Part shown: positions 19,500 through 27,732 of the stretch, in pieces
Layout: each line of letters starts with the position of its first letter
Numbering within the stretch: position 1 is the first letter of the stretch
Source of the DNA: Bacteroidota bacterium
GTDB taxonomy: Bacteria; Bacteroidota; Bacteroidia; Chitinophagales; BACL12
Direction of reading: 5' to 3'
Assembly (NCBI GenBank): GCA_016715425.1
Contig: JADKAC010000008.1
Span: 355,001 to 419,000 of the forward strand
Length of the DNA stretch: 64,000 nucleotides
Program-made: the position numbers and the translations under genes
Notes under the pieces: generated by a model
The model's input: only the letters and a program-made list of their open reading frames with translations
What the model was told of the DNA's origin: nothing
The model's database searches: none

Positions 19500-20291
19500 A
19501 TGCAGCAACATAATTACAGCATAATTGCAAAGCCCTTTTCACAGCAACAAAACGGATTGTTATTAACCCAATGTAAAAATTCAGCTTTTGCAAATGTGTA
19601 TGCAGCTGTTCGCAAAGCAGAAGGTTGGGATTATGATGGAGCAGTACTGCAATCGCTACCGCATGTAAATACACATGATCCGCTGTTTAATTTTTGGAAA
19701 AGCAGAAATGTTTCCACTCAATTTTTAATTACTTATCTCAGGGAAAAAAATAATCAAAATCTCATTTTAGATGTAGGTTGTGGGAATGGTTGGTTGACAC
19801 ATTTACTTGCAACAGAATTTGCCGATACAGAATTTTATGGTGTAGATATTTTTAAAGAAGAATTACATAAAGCAGCAAATGCATTTCAGTTAGCTAATCT
19901 CAATTGGATATTTGGCGATGTGTCGGATAATCTCTTTCAACCTAAAAGTTTTAATACTATTTTGCTCTGCGCATCTGCACAATACTTTTCTGATTTTATA
20001 AATCTTATGTCTCAATTGCAGAATTATTTAGCTGATGATGGAAAAATAATAATTATAGATACTCCTTTTTATTCTGAATCGGAATTTATAAAAGCAAAAG
20101 AAAGAACAATTGTTTATTACAACAATCTGCAATTCCCGGAGATGAGTAACCATTATCATCACAGAAGATATAGCGATTTGCAAAATTTAAAATTTAAGTT
20201 GCTTTATAAACCCGGATGGCAAAATCGTTTGACACATTTTATTTCAGGTAAAGCAATAATGCAATTTCCTGTGATAGTTTTAAAAAAGTAA
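19500..20291 (+). CDS. Class I SAM-dependent methyltransferase
   Basis: 263 residues. Rossmann-type methyltransferase with motif I LDVGCGNGWLTHLL (about 92-105), an acidic motif II region (YGVDIFKEE) and IFGDVSDN at motif III. The first 80 residues include a conserved-looking GWDYDGAVLQSLP. The substrate is not evident. It sits 30 bp after the aminotransferase and 99 bp before the omega-amidase, so it may share their transcript, but its link to methionine salvage is only positional. Confidence 0.82.
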   Translation: MQQHNYSIIAKPFSQQQNGLLLTQCKNSAFANVYAAVRKAEGWDYDGAVLQSLPHVNTHDPLFNFWKSRNVSTQFLITYLREKNNQNLILDVGCGNGWLTHLLATEFADTEFYGVDIFKEELHKAANAFQLANLNWIFGDVSDNLFQPKSFNTILLCASAQYFSDFINLMSQLQNYLADDGKIIIIDTPFYSESEFIKAKERTIVYYNNLQFPEMSNHYHHRRYSDLQNLKFKLLYKPGWQNRLTHFISGKAIMQFPVIVLKK

Positions 20292-20351
20292 TTGTAACCA
20301 GTAAATACAATTGAATTCCGATTTTATATTTATAATATTACTTGCCTTCTT

Positions 20352-20360
20352 TACCTTTAG
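20352..20360 (+). promoter_or_regulatory. Possible -7 box (TACCTTTAG) upstream of the omega-amidase
   Basis: Near match to TAnnTTTG, 30 nt before the ATG at 20391, in a 99-bp gap without other features. Confidence 0.3.
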
Positions 20361-20390
20361 CACTATATTAAACAACATAATTAATCATCA

Positions 20391-21170
20391 ATGCAGGATC
20401 TTAAAATAACAATTATACAAAGCGACCTCGCCTGGGAGGATAAAGTACGCAACACCGCATTATTCAGTAAACTGATTGAAACTTCCGGCTATACGGATAT
20501 TGTGATATTACCCGAAATGTTCTCTACAGGGTTTAGTATGCAGGCATCTAAACTTGCAGAAAAAATGGATGGCCCCACGATTGAATGGATGAAAGCAACT
20601 GCCGCAGAAATGAATATTATTATCACCGGCAGTTTTATAATAGAAGAAAATGAAAATTATTATAACCGATTAATTTGGATGCGGCCTGATGGCACTTATG
20701 ATTTTTACAACAAACGCCATTTGTTTTCTTTAGCAGGAGAAAATGAAATATATACTCAAGGTACTGAGCGCATAATTGTTGAACATAAAGGTTGGAAAAT
20801 ATGTCCGCTGATTTGTTATGATTTACGCTTTCCGGTTTGGTCTCGCAATCAGGATAATTACGATCTGTTATTATATGTTGCAAGTTGGCCCGAACGCAGA
20901 ATGAATGCGTGGACGAAACTACTCACGGCTCGAGCTATAGAAAATCAATGTTATGTTGCAGGTGTAAATAGAATTGGTTCCGATGGTAATAATATTTATC
21001 ACAGCGGTAATTCTTTATTAATAGATCCATTGGGAAAAATACTGTGGGAAATGATTCACGACCGTGCCGTCTATACCGCTACACTTTCATCCGATTTTTT
21101 ACATGAAGTGAGAGAGAAATTACCGTTTCTGAATGATAGAGATTCGTTTCATATAGTGAATAGTGAATAG
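20391..21170 (+). CDS. Omega-amidase / nitrilase-family carbon-nitrogen hydrolase (YafV-like)
   Basis: 259 residues with the full Glu-Lys-Cys triad of the nitrilase superfamily: Glu42 in LPEMFSTGF, Lys108 in YNKRHLFS, Cys142 in LICYDLRFPVWSR. This matches omega-amidases, which hydrolyse alpha-ketoglutaramate made when glutamine is the amino donor; the nearby transaminase fits that pairing. The last residues (IVNSE) and the stop are encoded by the start of a TAGTGAA heptamer array, so the repeat has either grown into the gene or supplied its present end. Confidence 0.9.
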   Translation: MQDLKITIIQSDLAWEDKVRNTALFSKLIETSGYTDIVILPEMFSTGFSMQASKLAEKMDGPTIEWMKATAAEMNIIITGSFIIEENENYYNRLIWMRPDGTYDFYNKRHLFSLAGENEIYTQGTERIIVEHKGWKICPLICYDLRFPVWSRNQDNYDLLLYVASWPERRMNAWTKLLTARAIENQCYVAGVNRIGSDGNNIYHSGNSLLIDPLGKILWEMIHDRAVYTATLSSDFLHEVREKLPFLNDRDSFHIVNSE

Positions 21171-21216
21171 TGAGAAGTGAGTGGTGAATAGTGAATGGTG
21201 AGTTGTGAGTTGTGAG
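21154..21216 (+). repeat. Nine-unit heptamer array, TRGTGAR-type
   Basis: Nine consecutive 7-bp units (TAGTGAA, TAGTGAG, TGGTGAA and close variants) beginning inside the omega-amidase coding end and running into the gap. Confidence 0.9.
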
Positions 21217-21623
21217 TAAAAAAATCAGTGATGAGTAATCAGTAATCAGTGTTGAGTTTTTTTTATTGTCAACTGTCAATTGTCTATTTCTCCAAGGTTG
21301 GCGTCCACGCCAAACCATCCAGTGACCTTGCGGCCTTTGCACAAAAAAAAATTAACCCCGCAGATGACGCAGATTTACGCAGATAAAAAATTTAAACACA
21401 AAAAAAATACATTGAGTTAGGCAAATAATAAAAAATGAAATGCAGCCACGAATGCACGAATCAATTTGCTGAATGACGAATGCACGAATAGATTTCCTTT
21501 TTATTCGTGCATTCGTGTAATATAAATATTCGTGCATTCGTGGCTATTTTTTTTTTAGCGATTTCAAAAATAAATTTGGTTATTAAATTAATTTGATATT
21601 ACTTTGATATCAAATTGAAAACT
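21171..21623. repeat. Intergenic repeat block
   Basis: No gene. In order: TRGTGAA heptamers, RATSAGT heptamers (about 21225-21256), TGTCAAC/TGTCAAT units (about 21267-21283), a 16-bp palindrome TTGGCGTCCACGCCAA (21298-21313), a CTTTGCAC / GCAGATGACGCAGATTTACG word (about 21333-21386), then a large inverted repeat (21444-21545). Confidence 0.85.
21444..21545. repeat. Dispersed long hairpin (GCCACGAATGCACGAAT family), copy 1
   Basis: An 18-bp perfect inverted repeat (21444-21461 with 21528-21545) encloses a second inner pair of the same words around TTTCCTTTTT. Copies with the same architecture lie at 38419-38468 and 57732-57823. Confidence 0.9.
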
Positions 21624-22475
21624 ATGATAACTGATAAAATCATTAAACCCAGCTCAGGATACCTGATGCTTATTGTATTCTTTATTGTGTTGGGCGCCAT
21701 TATTTGGGCCACCTTCACATTCAATCCGGCATTTGCTGCTTTGTTTATTATTACCTTTTTTATGATGATTGGATTTTTCATCATTAACCCAAACGACAGT
21801 AAAGTGATTACGCTTTTTGGAAAGTATGTGGGCACCGTAAAAGAAAATGGTTTTTACTGGGCAAACCCTTTTTATGCAAAATATAAAATCACTTTGCGTG
21901 CAAGAAATATTGAAGGTGAAAAAATAAAAGTGAATGATAAAGAAGGTAATCCCATTATTATCGGAGCCGTAATTGTTTGGCAAGTGCGTGATGCATCCAA
22001 AGCAAAATTTGAAGTAGATAATTATGAGCACTATGTAAAATTGCAAAGCGATTCTGCATTGCGACATCTTGCAGGTAGTTATGCATATGATCATTTTGAT
22101 GATGCACAAAAGGAAATTACTTTGCGCAGCGGCGGAGAAATAATTAGCAACGAATTAGCAACTGAACTCACCGAAAGATTACAACTTGCCGGCGTACAAA
22201 TTATAGAAGTGCGTATTACACATCTTGCGTATGCAGAAGAAATTGCGGGAGCAATGTTGCAACGTCAACAAGCAACAGCTGTAGTAGCTGCAAGGGCTAA
22301 AATTGTGGAAGGTGCGGTTGGTATGGTGGAGATGGCGCTGGCGATGTTAAGTCAAAACAATATTGTTGAATTAGATGAGGAGAAAAAAGCAGCAATGGTA
22401 AGTAATCTGTTGGTTGTGTTATGTTCTGACAGAGCAGTAAATCCAATTGTGAACGCAGGTACTTTACATCACTAA
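21624..22475 (+). CDS. SPFH/band-7 domain membrane protein
   Basis: 283 residues from the ATG at 21624 (the longer reading uses a TTG). Two N-terminal membrane segments (about 10-58) are followed by an SPFH domain (VITLFGKYVGTVKENGFYWANPF) and a helical C-terminus (EEIAGAMLQRQQATAVVAARAKIVEGAV). SPFH proteins form membrane-associated rings that organise membranes and proteases. It is followed within 2 bp by a small membrane protein and then a ribbon-helix-helix protein, an arrangement I recall as recurrent in Bacteroidota. Its job in that trio is not known to me. Confidence 0.88.
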   Translation: MITDKIIKPSSGYLMLIVFFIVLGAIIWATFTFNPAFAALFIITFFMMIGFFIINPNDSKVITLFGKYVGTVKENGFYWANPFYAKYKITLRARNIEGEKIKVNDKEGNPIIIGAVIVWQVRDASKAKFEVDNYEHYVKLQSDSALRHLAGSYAYDHFDDAQKEITLRSGGEIISNELATELTERLQLAGVQIIEVRITHLAYAEEIAGAMLQRQQATAVVAARAKIVEGAVGMVEMALAMLSQNNIVELDEEKKAAMVSNLLVVLCSDRAVNPIVNAGTLHH

Positions 22476-22477
22476 CT

Positions 22478-22990
22478 ATGGAATATTCGGAAAAACATTA
22501 TATCAGCGATTTAGGTATTAAAATGCTGTTTTTAATTTCTGCATTCACTGTGTTTTCCATATTAATATTTACCATAGCTTCCGAATATAAAGCAGGTAGT
22601 GATGAAACTTCAGAGCTGATAATTGTAGCCATAATTGCAATGGTAATTGAAGTGTTGGTTTACTTTTTAATTTTTAATACCCCATTGCAAATTCGAATTG
22701 ACAGTATCGGTATTCATTATAAATACAGACCATTTATCTGGAATGAAAAAACCTTGACTTACTCAGAAATTACACAATGGAAAAATCGAAAAATTAGTCC
22801 CTTTGGTGAATTTAATGGATGGGGTTATAGAAAAAGTGTGCGCAAAAAAATGACAGGATTAGTATTAAAGGATGGGCACGGTTTTGAATTTTTAAAAAGG
22901 GATAATACCTCATTGGTTATAACTTCAAAAAATGCAGAGATGATGGCAATTGCTATCAGAAAATTTGCATCAGAAAAAGAAATTGTTTAA
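22478..22990 (+). CDS. Two-helix membrane protein with PH-like tail, function unknown
   Basis: 170 residues. Two transmembrane helices (about 12-34 and 47-67) precede a soluble part (IRIDSIGIHYKYRPFIWNEKTLTYSEITQWK) with the strand pattern of bacterial PH-like domains. It lies between the SPFH gene (2 bp) and the ribbon-helix-helix gene (2 bp), so it is almost surely co-transcribed. Confidence 0.7.
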   Translation: MEYSEKHYISDLGIKMLFLISAFTVFSILIFTIASEYKAGSDETSELIIVAIIAMVIEVLVYFLIFNTPLQIRIDSIGIHYKYRPFIWNEKTLTYSEITQWKNRKISPFGEFNGWGYRKSVRKKMTGLVLKDGHGFEFLKRDNTSLVITSKNAEMMAIAIRKFASEKEIV

Positions 22991-22992
22991 CA

Positions 22993-23163
22993 ATGGCTGA
23001 TAAAAAGAAACCATTTGCATTGCGTGTGTCGCCGGAAATAATGAAGGCGCTGGAGCAGTGGGCTGCCGATGAGTTTCGCAGTCTGAACGGGCAGATAGAA
23101 TATTTGTTGAATGATGCATTGAAACAAGCCGGCAGAATAAAAAAAGACAATGGAAAAAAATAA
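22993..23163 (+). CDS. Arc-type ribbon-helix-helix small protein
   Basis: 56 residues, too short for many gene finders. The sequence reads FALRVSPEIMKALEQWAADE, then RSLNGQIEYLLNDALKQAG: a beta strand, two helices and a conserved N-G-Q-I-E turn typical of Arc/MetJ ribbon-helix-helix DNA-binding proteins. It starts 2 bp after the membrane protein and overlaps the thioesterase start by 14 bp. It may regulate its own operon or serve as an adaptor to the SPFH protein; both ideas are inference. Confidence 0.85.
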   Translation: MADKKKPFALRVSPEIMKALEQWAADEFRSLNGQIEYLLNDALKQAGRIKKDNGKK

Positions 23164-23644
23164 TGCAGATAGTTTGCCTATCCTCTTATCCTCGGAATTA
23201 TTAATTCGCTTTTCTGATTGTGATCCATTTAATCATTTAAATAATTCGAAGTACATAGATTATTTTTTAAATGCCCGTGAAGATCAGTTGCTGCAATATT
23301 ATAATTTGGATTTATTTGCTTATTCAAAAACAACCGGTTGCGCATGGGTGGTTGGTCAGCATAAAATAGCTTATCTGAAACCTGCGTTGACAATGGAGAA
23401 AGTAATTATTGAAAGTACGATTGTGGAATGGAATGCAAATAATACATTGGTAGAATTTAAAATGTGGAACAACGAAAAAACAAAACTCAAGGCGTTGATG
23501 TGGACGTATTTTCATTACTACAATTTAGCTACGCAAAAAAGTGAATTGCATCCGCAAGAAATAAATACCAAATTTAAATTATTGGAAAATACAGAGATAA
23601 CATCCAGAGTTTTTGAAGAGCGTTTATTGCAATTTAAAATGTAG
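23150..23644 (+). CDS. Acyl-CoA thioesterase, 4HBT hotdog family
   Basis: 164 residues. The hotdog signature FSDCDPFNHLNNSKYIDYFLNARED (about 21-45) contains the Asp/Asn active-site region of YbgC/FadM-type thioesterases. Hydrolyses an acyl-CoA or acyl-ACP of unknown chain. Its stop meets the decayed hutU tail that begins on the opposite strand here. Confidence 0.85.
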   Translation: MEKNNADSLPILLSSELLIRFSDCDPFNHLNNSKYIDYFLNAREDQLLQYYNLDLFAYSKTTGCAWVVGQHKIAYLKPALTMEKVIIESTIVEWNANNTLVEFKMWNNEKTKLKALMWTYFHYYNLATQKSELHPQEINTKFKLLENTEITSRVFEERLLQFKM

Positions 23645-23783
23645 AAGGTACAGTATTATCCATATTATTCGATTAAGAAATTTCCGTTCTCACCATTTCT
23701 CTTTTATCCCAGAACATTGCTGCGTTATTTCTTGCTCAACTACATCTTGCAATACCATTATTTACTAGCATTGTTTCAAATGC
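23637..23783 (-). pseudogene. Decayed second copy of the hutU 3' end
   Basis: The plus strand from about 23651 to 23765 aligns with 24745-24876, the 3' end of hutU. Shared stretches include CCATTTCTCTTTTA, TTATTTCTTGC, CAACTAC and GCAATACCATTATTTAC. On the minus strand it reads VNNGIAR, then an in-frame stop and ARNNAAMF, against VNNGIARRSWARNNEAMF in the intact gene. There are small deletions and stop codons. Matching fades beyond about 23783 and appears to reach the thioesterase stop. By eye identity is about 70-75 percent. Confidence 0.82.
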
Positions 23784-23970
23784 ACAAGGTGCCTATGGTA
23801 AAACAAAAGAAATTGAAGAATTTTATAAAAGAAAAGTAATAATAGTAAAAGAAGAATATGATAAAGATGTTATCAAAAAACTGGAAAAGAAAGGAGAGAA
23901 AGGAGATGTTACTTTATATAAGCATACCATTGATCAATATAATGCAAATTTTAAGAAAGCAGTACAAGCA

Positions 23971-24738
23971 ATGTGGCCGAAGCAAACTACTTTTTCAATA
24001 AAAACTTTAGATCAAACTTTGGATTTGAAAAAAGATAAAAAGAAGTATGCAGTTGTTTACATTGGCCGTATCGCTAGAAGCGAAAATGGTTCGGGTTATC
24101 ATCAGGTAGAAGGAATAGAGTTTGACGCTTCCGCCATCTTTAATGATAAGTTAGATACATCAAATAGGTATAGTTCCGGATTACATAATTCTTATATCTT
24201 TTTTAATTTAATAGAAGATATATATAAATTCCCAATCATCTTGGCAGGAATGAATTGTTCTTTTCCCAGTGTTGCTGATTTTGCCTGTGCTGTTCAATAT
24301 GCTACCTGGTATATGCAGGGAAGACTTACAGATAAGAATATGAGTGTAACTATAGATGAGGTGCCTGATGAATATGTAAAGCTATTGACGGAAAAAACCC
24401 TTTATATCCGGGAAAGTGATATAAATGAAAAATGCACGGCAGAAGACATCGCAGGAATGTATAAATATAAATATACCCTTGTAAGTGATGTGGAGTTTGA
24501 TACCGCAGTTATGACAAAAAAGGATGATGTGCTTTATCTGGCTAAAATGTTATTTCCAGCAAATGCATCACTACCACAAGCTTTAACTCTTGTAATGGAG
24601 GCAGCAACCGGAAAGCCATGTGCAATTGTTTCCGGGGACTTGTTGTCAAGGAAATATCTCGAAACTAAAAGGGTTTTGTCAAAACATGCTTTCACAGAAA
24701 TAAATAAAACTATTGATAAGTCAATGGAATCAAAATAG
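23971..24738 (+). CDS. Orphan protein of unknown function, 5' end unresolved
   Basis: 255 residues from the first in-frame ATG, but the same frame stays open and looks coding back to about 23782 (AQGAYGKTKEIEEFYKRK, then a K/E-rich stretch) with no ATG. The true start has either been lost at the junction with the hutU relic, or is the ATG at 23971. The segment SIVSNAQ at 23764-23787 resembles a signal-peptide end but could be chance, since it overlaps the relic. The body contains KKYAVVYIGRIAR, GYHQVEGIEFDASAIF and FPSVADFACAVQYATWYM. I recognise no family. It overlaps the hutU stop by 9 bp in convergent orientation. No AT/codon bias unlike its neighbours is obvious. Confidence 0.55.
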   Translation: MWPKQTTFSIKTLDQTLDLKKDKKKYAVVYIGRIARSENGSGYHQVEGIEFDASAIFNDKLDTSNRYSSGLHNSYIFFNLIEDIYKFPIILAGMNCSFPSVADFACAVQYATWYMQGRLTDKNMSVTIDEVPDEYVKLLTEKTLYIRESDINEKCTAEDIAGMYKYKYTLVSDVEFDTAVMTKKDDVLYLAKMLFPANASLPQALTLVMEAATGKPCAIVSGDLLSRKYLETKRVLSKHAFTEINKTIDKSMESK

Positions 24739-26757
24739 ACTGGATAAAATATCATCATCCACAATATTCGGCAAAGTCACTTTTAAATTTTTTGTTCTTG
24801 CCATTTCTCTTTTAATGGCAAACATGGCCTCATTATTTCTTGCCCAACTACGGCGAGCAATACCATTATTTACATCCCAGAAAAGCATTTGTTGCAGATT
24901 TGTTTTTGCTTCATCGCTACCATCTAACACCATTCCGAAACCACCATTTATTACTTCACCCCAACCCACACCACCACCATTGTGAATACTCACCCAAGTA
25001 GCTCCACGGAAGCTATCACCAATTACATTTTGTATCGCCATGTCGGCAGTAAATTGACTGCCATCATAAATATTACTTGTTTCTCTATACGGTGAATCTG
25101 TTCCGGAAACATCGTGATGATCTCTTCCTAAAACAACAGGTGCAGAAATTTTTCCTGATTGAATTGCATCATTAAATGCAGTCGCAATTTTTGTTCTGCC
25201 TTCTGCATCTGCATATAAAATTCTTGCTTGCGAACCCACTACCATTTTATTTTCCATTGCAGATGTTATCCAATTGATATTATCTGATAACTGCAATTTA
25301 ATTTCATCCGGCGCAGTGTTATACATTTCTTTTAATACTTCAGCGGCGATGTTATCTGTTGTTTGCAAATCGTTTGGATCATTGCTACAACACACCCAAC
25401 GGAAAGGCCCAAAGCCATAATCAAAACACATAGGCCCGAGAATATCCTGCACATAACTGTTATAGATAAATGTATTTTCAGTTTTCATAATATCAGCACC
25501 TGCTCTGGATGCTTCTAATAAAAATGCATTGCCATAATCAAAAAAGTACATACCATTTGTAGTGAGTTTATTTATTGCGCTTGCATGTCGTCTTAAACTT
25601 TCATATACTTTTTCTTTAAATAACGTTGGATTTTCTGCCATCATTTTTTTGCTCTCTTCAAAACTTAAACCCACAGGATAATAACCACCTGCAAATGGAT
25701 TATGTAATGAAGTTTGATCGCTGCCGATTTCTATTTTAATATTATTATCTGCAAAGTATTCCCACAAGTCAACTACATTTCCCTGATAAGCAAGCGAAAC
25801 AGCTTCTTTATTTTTTCTTGCAGCTTCCATACGTATGACTAATTGTTGCAAATCATCATACACTTCATCCACCCAACCTTGTGCATGTCGCTTTTGTGTA
25901 GCCGCAGCATTTACTTCCGCAACCACACAAATACCTTTTGCAATTACCGTTGCTTTTGGTTGCGCACCACTCATACCACCTAAGCCTGCAGTTACAAATA
26001 TTTTTCCTGTGCAATCTGTTGTATTTGCATCAATTTTTCTTGCAGCATTTAATACAGTAATATTTGTTCCGTGCACAATGCCTTGCGGTCCGATATACAT
26101 AAAAGATCCTGCTGTCATTTGTCCGTATTGTGTTACACCAAGTGCATTATATTTTTCCCAATCATCGGGTTTAGAATAATTCGGAATCATCATACCATTT
26201 GTTACTACAACTCGAGGTGCTCTTTTATGCGAAGGAAATAATCCCATCGGATGACCGGAATATAAAACCAATGTTTGTTCATCCGTCATCGTTGCGAGAT
26301 ATTGCATGGTTAAAAGATACTGGGCCCAGTTTTGAAATACTGCTCCATTGCCACCATAAGTAATGAGTTCATGGGGATGTTGCGCAACTGCATAAGCCAA
26401 ATTATTTTGCAACATCAACATAATGCATGCTGCTTGTTTTGATACATGCGGATATTCAGAATAATGGCGAGCATGAATTGCATAATCAGGACGAAAGCGA
26501 TGCATATAAATGCGACCGAATGTTTTTAATTCTTCTGCAAATTCCTTTGCTAAAACCGCATGCATTTTTTCAGGAAAATATCGCAATGCATTGCGCACTG
26601 CTAACATTTTTTCCTCCTTATTTAAAATATCTTTTCGGATGGGTGCATGATTAATTGCAGTGTCCCAAATTTTTGGTGCGGGTAGTTCAGTTGGAATGCC
26701 ATTTAAAATTTGCTTTTTAAAATGCGTATTTTTATCAGTAGAAATTGTGGTCATCAT
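24730..26757 (-). CDS. hutU: Urocanate hydratase (long Bacteroidota form)
   Basis: Converts urocanate to imidazolonepropionate with tightly bound NAD+ in histidine degradation. 675 residues, longer than the ~555 of well-known HutU but usual for this phylum as I recall. Motifs: ITYGGNGAVFQNW (about 125), TLVLYSGHPMG, TAGSFMYIGPQGIVHG, FVTAGLGGMSGAQPKA and, near the C-terminus, WVSIHNGGGVGWGEV and FGMVLDGS. M2 may be the true start. No hutH, hutI or hutG is in the window, so the pathway genes are dispersed. Its tail is duplicated in decayed form at 23637-23783. Confidence 0.93.
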   Translation of the reverse strand: MMTTISTDKNTHFKKQILNGIPTELPAPKIWDTAINHAPIRKDILNKEEKMLAVRNALRYFPEKMHAVLAKEFAEELKTFGRIYMHRFRPDYAIHARHYSEYPHVSKQAACIMLMLQNNLAYAVAQHPHELITYGGNGAVFQNWAQYLLTMQYLATMTDEQTLVLYSGHPMGLFPSHKRAPRVVVTNGMMIPNYSKPDDWEKYNALGVTQYGQMTAGSFMYIGPQGIVHGTNITVLNAARKIDANTTDCTGKIFVTAGLGGMSGAQPKATVIAKGICVVAEVNAAATQKRHAQGWVDEVYDDLQQLVIRMEAARKNKEAVSLAYQGNVVDLWEYFADNNIKIEIGSDQTSLHNPFAGGYYPVGLSFEESKKMMAENPTLFKEKVYESLRRHASAINKLTTNGMYFFDYGNAFLLEASRAGADIMKTENTFIYNSYVQDILGPMCFDYGFGPFRWVCCSNDPNDLQTTDNIAAEVLKEMYNTAPDEIKLQLSDNINWITSAMENKMVVGSQARILYADAEGRTKIATAFNDAIQSGKISAPVVLGRDHHDVSGTDSPYRETSNIYDGSQFTADMAIQNVIGDSFRGATWVSIHNGGGVGWGEVINGGFGMVLDGSDEAKTNLQQMLFWDVNNGIARRSWARNNEAMFAIKREMARTKNLKVTLPNIVDDDILSSLF

Positions 26758-26773
26758 TAAAATTTAATAATTA

Positions 26774-26781
26774 CAAATTTA
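26774..26781 (-). promoter_or_regulatory. Bacteroidota -7 box (TAAATTTG) upstream of hutU
   Basis: Exact TAnnTTTG match on the minus strand, about 16 nt before the start codon at 26757. Confidence 0.45.
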
Positions 26782-26859
26782 ATTAATATGCCATTGAGTT
26801 TGTATAAGCAATTATTTACGAAAGCAACATTGGCATAAACTTTGGCTTCTCACAAAAAA

Positions 26860-27294
26860 ATGATTATGAAAAATTATTTACGATTAATTCCTTTAGCAAT
26901 TATAATTGTGCTTGGATATTCCTGCCATGACAACGTGCCTTATTATGATGTGCGTGATGAATATATCGGCGACTATAATGTGTATGATGATTGTGGTGCG
27001 TTCACATCTGATTACTCACTCACACTTTTTAAATATGGAAACAGTAATGAAATCATTTTTGGTTTTCCAGGATTATATGAAGCAGGTTTTGAAGTAACGG
27101 GATTAGTTACCGGAATGAAAGTGGTAATACCGGTTCAACAGTTTTCAATTGCACCCGATGTGTTTTATGAATTTTCCGGCAGTGGTTCGCTGAATGATAC
27201 TGTACTTACAATGGCTTATCAGGTATTAACAATACAAGGTACTTTAATTATTGATGAAGTGGATTGCATTGCAGAGTTGGTGAGATGGCAGTAA
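26860..27294 (+). CDS. Small predicted lipoprotein, function unknown
   Basis: About 144 residues from the ATG at 26860; the ATG at 26866 (MKNYLRL) is equally good. A hydrophobic signal with lipobox LGYSC implies lipidation at Cys. The mature part begins HDNVPYYDVRDEYIGDYNVYDDC, a pattern common in small Bacteroidota lipoproteins of about 130-150 residues with a beta-sandwich. The role is unknown. A near-consensus -7 box (TAAACTTTG, 26836-26844) lies upstream. Confidence 0.75.
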   Translation: MIMKNYLRLIPLAIIIVLGYSCHDNVPYYDVRDEYIGDYNVYDDCGAFTSDYSLTLFKYGNSNEIIFGFPGLYEAGFEVTGLVTGMKVVIPVQQFSIAPDVFYEFSGSGSLNDTVLTMAYQVLTIQGTLIIDEVDCIAELVRWQ

Positions 27295-27366
27295 AAATAA
27301 TTTTAACCACATAGATACATAGAAATAAAAAAAGATAAGTTTTCATTTTATTTATTTGTGAAATAG

Positions 27367-27408
27367 TTCTTCCAACTCACCCCTGCCCCTCTCTTCGGAA
27401 GAGAGGGG
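27367..27408. repeat. GAGAGGGG hairpin repeat, copy 2
   Basis: Same as 12500-12546, but with loop TTCGGAA rather than TTTGGAA. It lies inside the first 168-bp unit. Confidence 0.9.
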
Positions 27409-27534
27409 ATTATCCGTGTTAATTTCAGTTTACTTATGAAATTTTTAACCACATAATAAATAGAAAAATTTTAACCACATAGATACATAGAAATAAAAAA
27501 AGATAAGTTTTCATTTTATTTATTTGTGAAATAG

Positions 27535-27576
27535 TTCTTCCAACTCACCCCTGCCCCTCTCTTCGGAAGAGAGGGG
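27535..27576. repeat. GAGAGGGG hairpin repeat, copy 3
   Basis: Identical to copy 2, inside the second 168-bp unit. Confidence 0.9.
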
Positions 27577-27732
27577 ATTATCCGTTTTAATTTCAGTTTA
27601 CTTATGAATTTTTAACCACATAAATACATAGAAAAAAAGATAAGTTTTCAGTAGAATTTAATCTATGTATCTATTATGTGGTTAATTGCATTTTCCTCAT
27701 TTAATAAGAAAGGTAAAACAATAAAAAAATTA

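Larger units (their letters stand above)
27295..27732. repeat. Intergenic repeat block with a 168-bp-period tandem duplication
   Basis: Two near-identical units begin at 27301 and 27469, each starting TTTTAACCACATAGATACAT and containing one GAGAGGGG hairpin. A third partial unit starts near 27607, and an inverted copy of the first word (CTATGTATCTATTATGTGG) closes the block at about 27663-27682. No coding sequence. Confidence 0.92.

Noticed and set aside
21298..21313. 16-bp palindrome as a regulator operator
   Set aside because: It lies in the middle of a repeat block, over 300 bp from the next start codon, so it is more likely repeat DNA.
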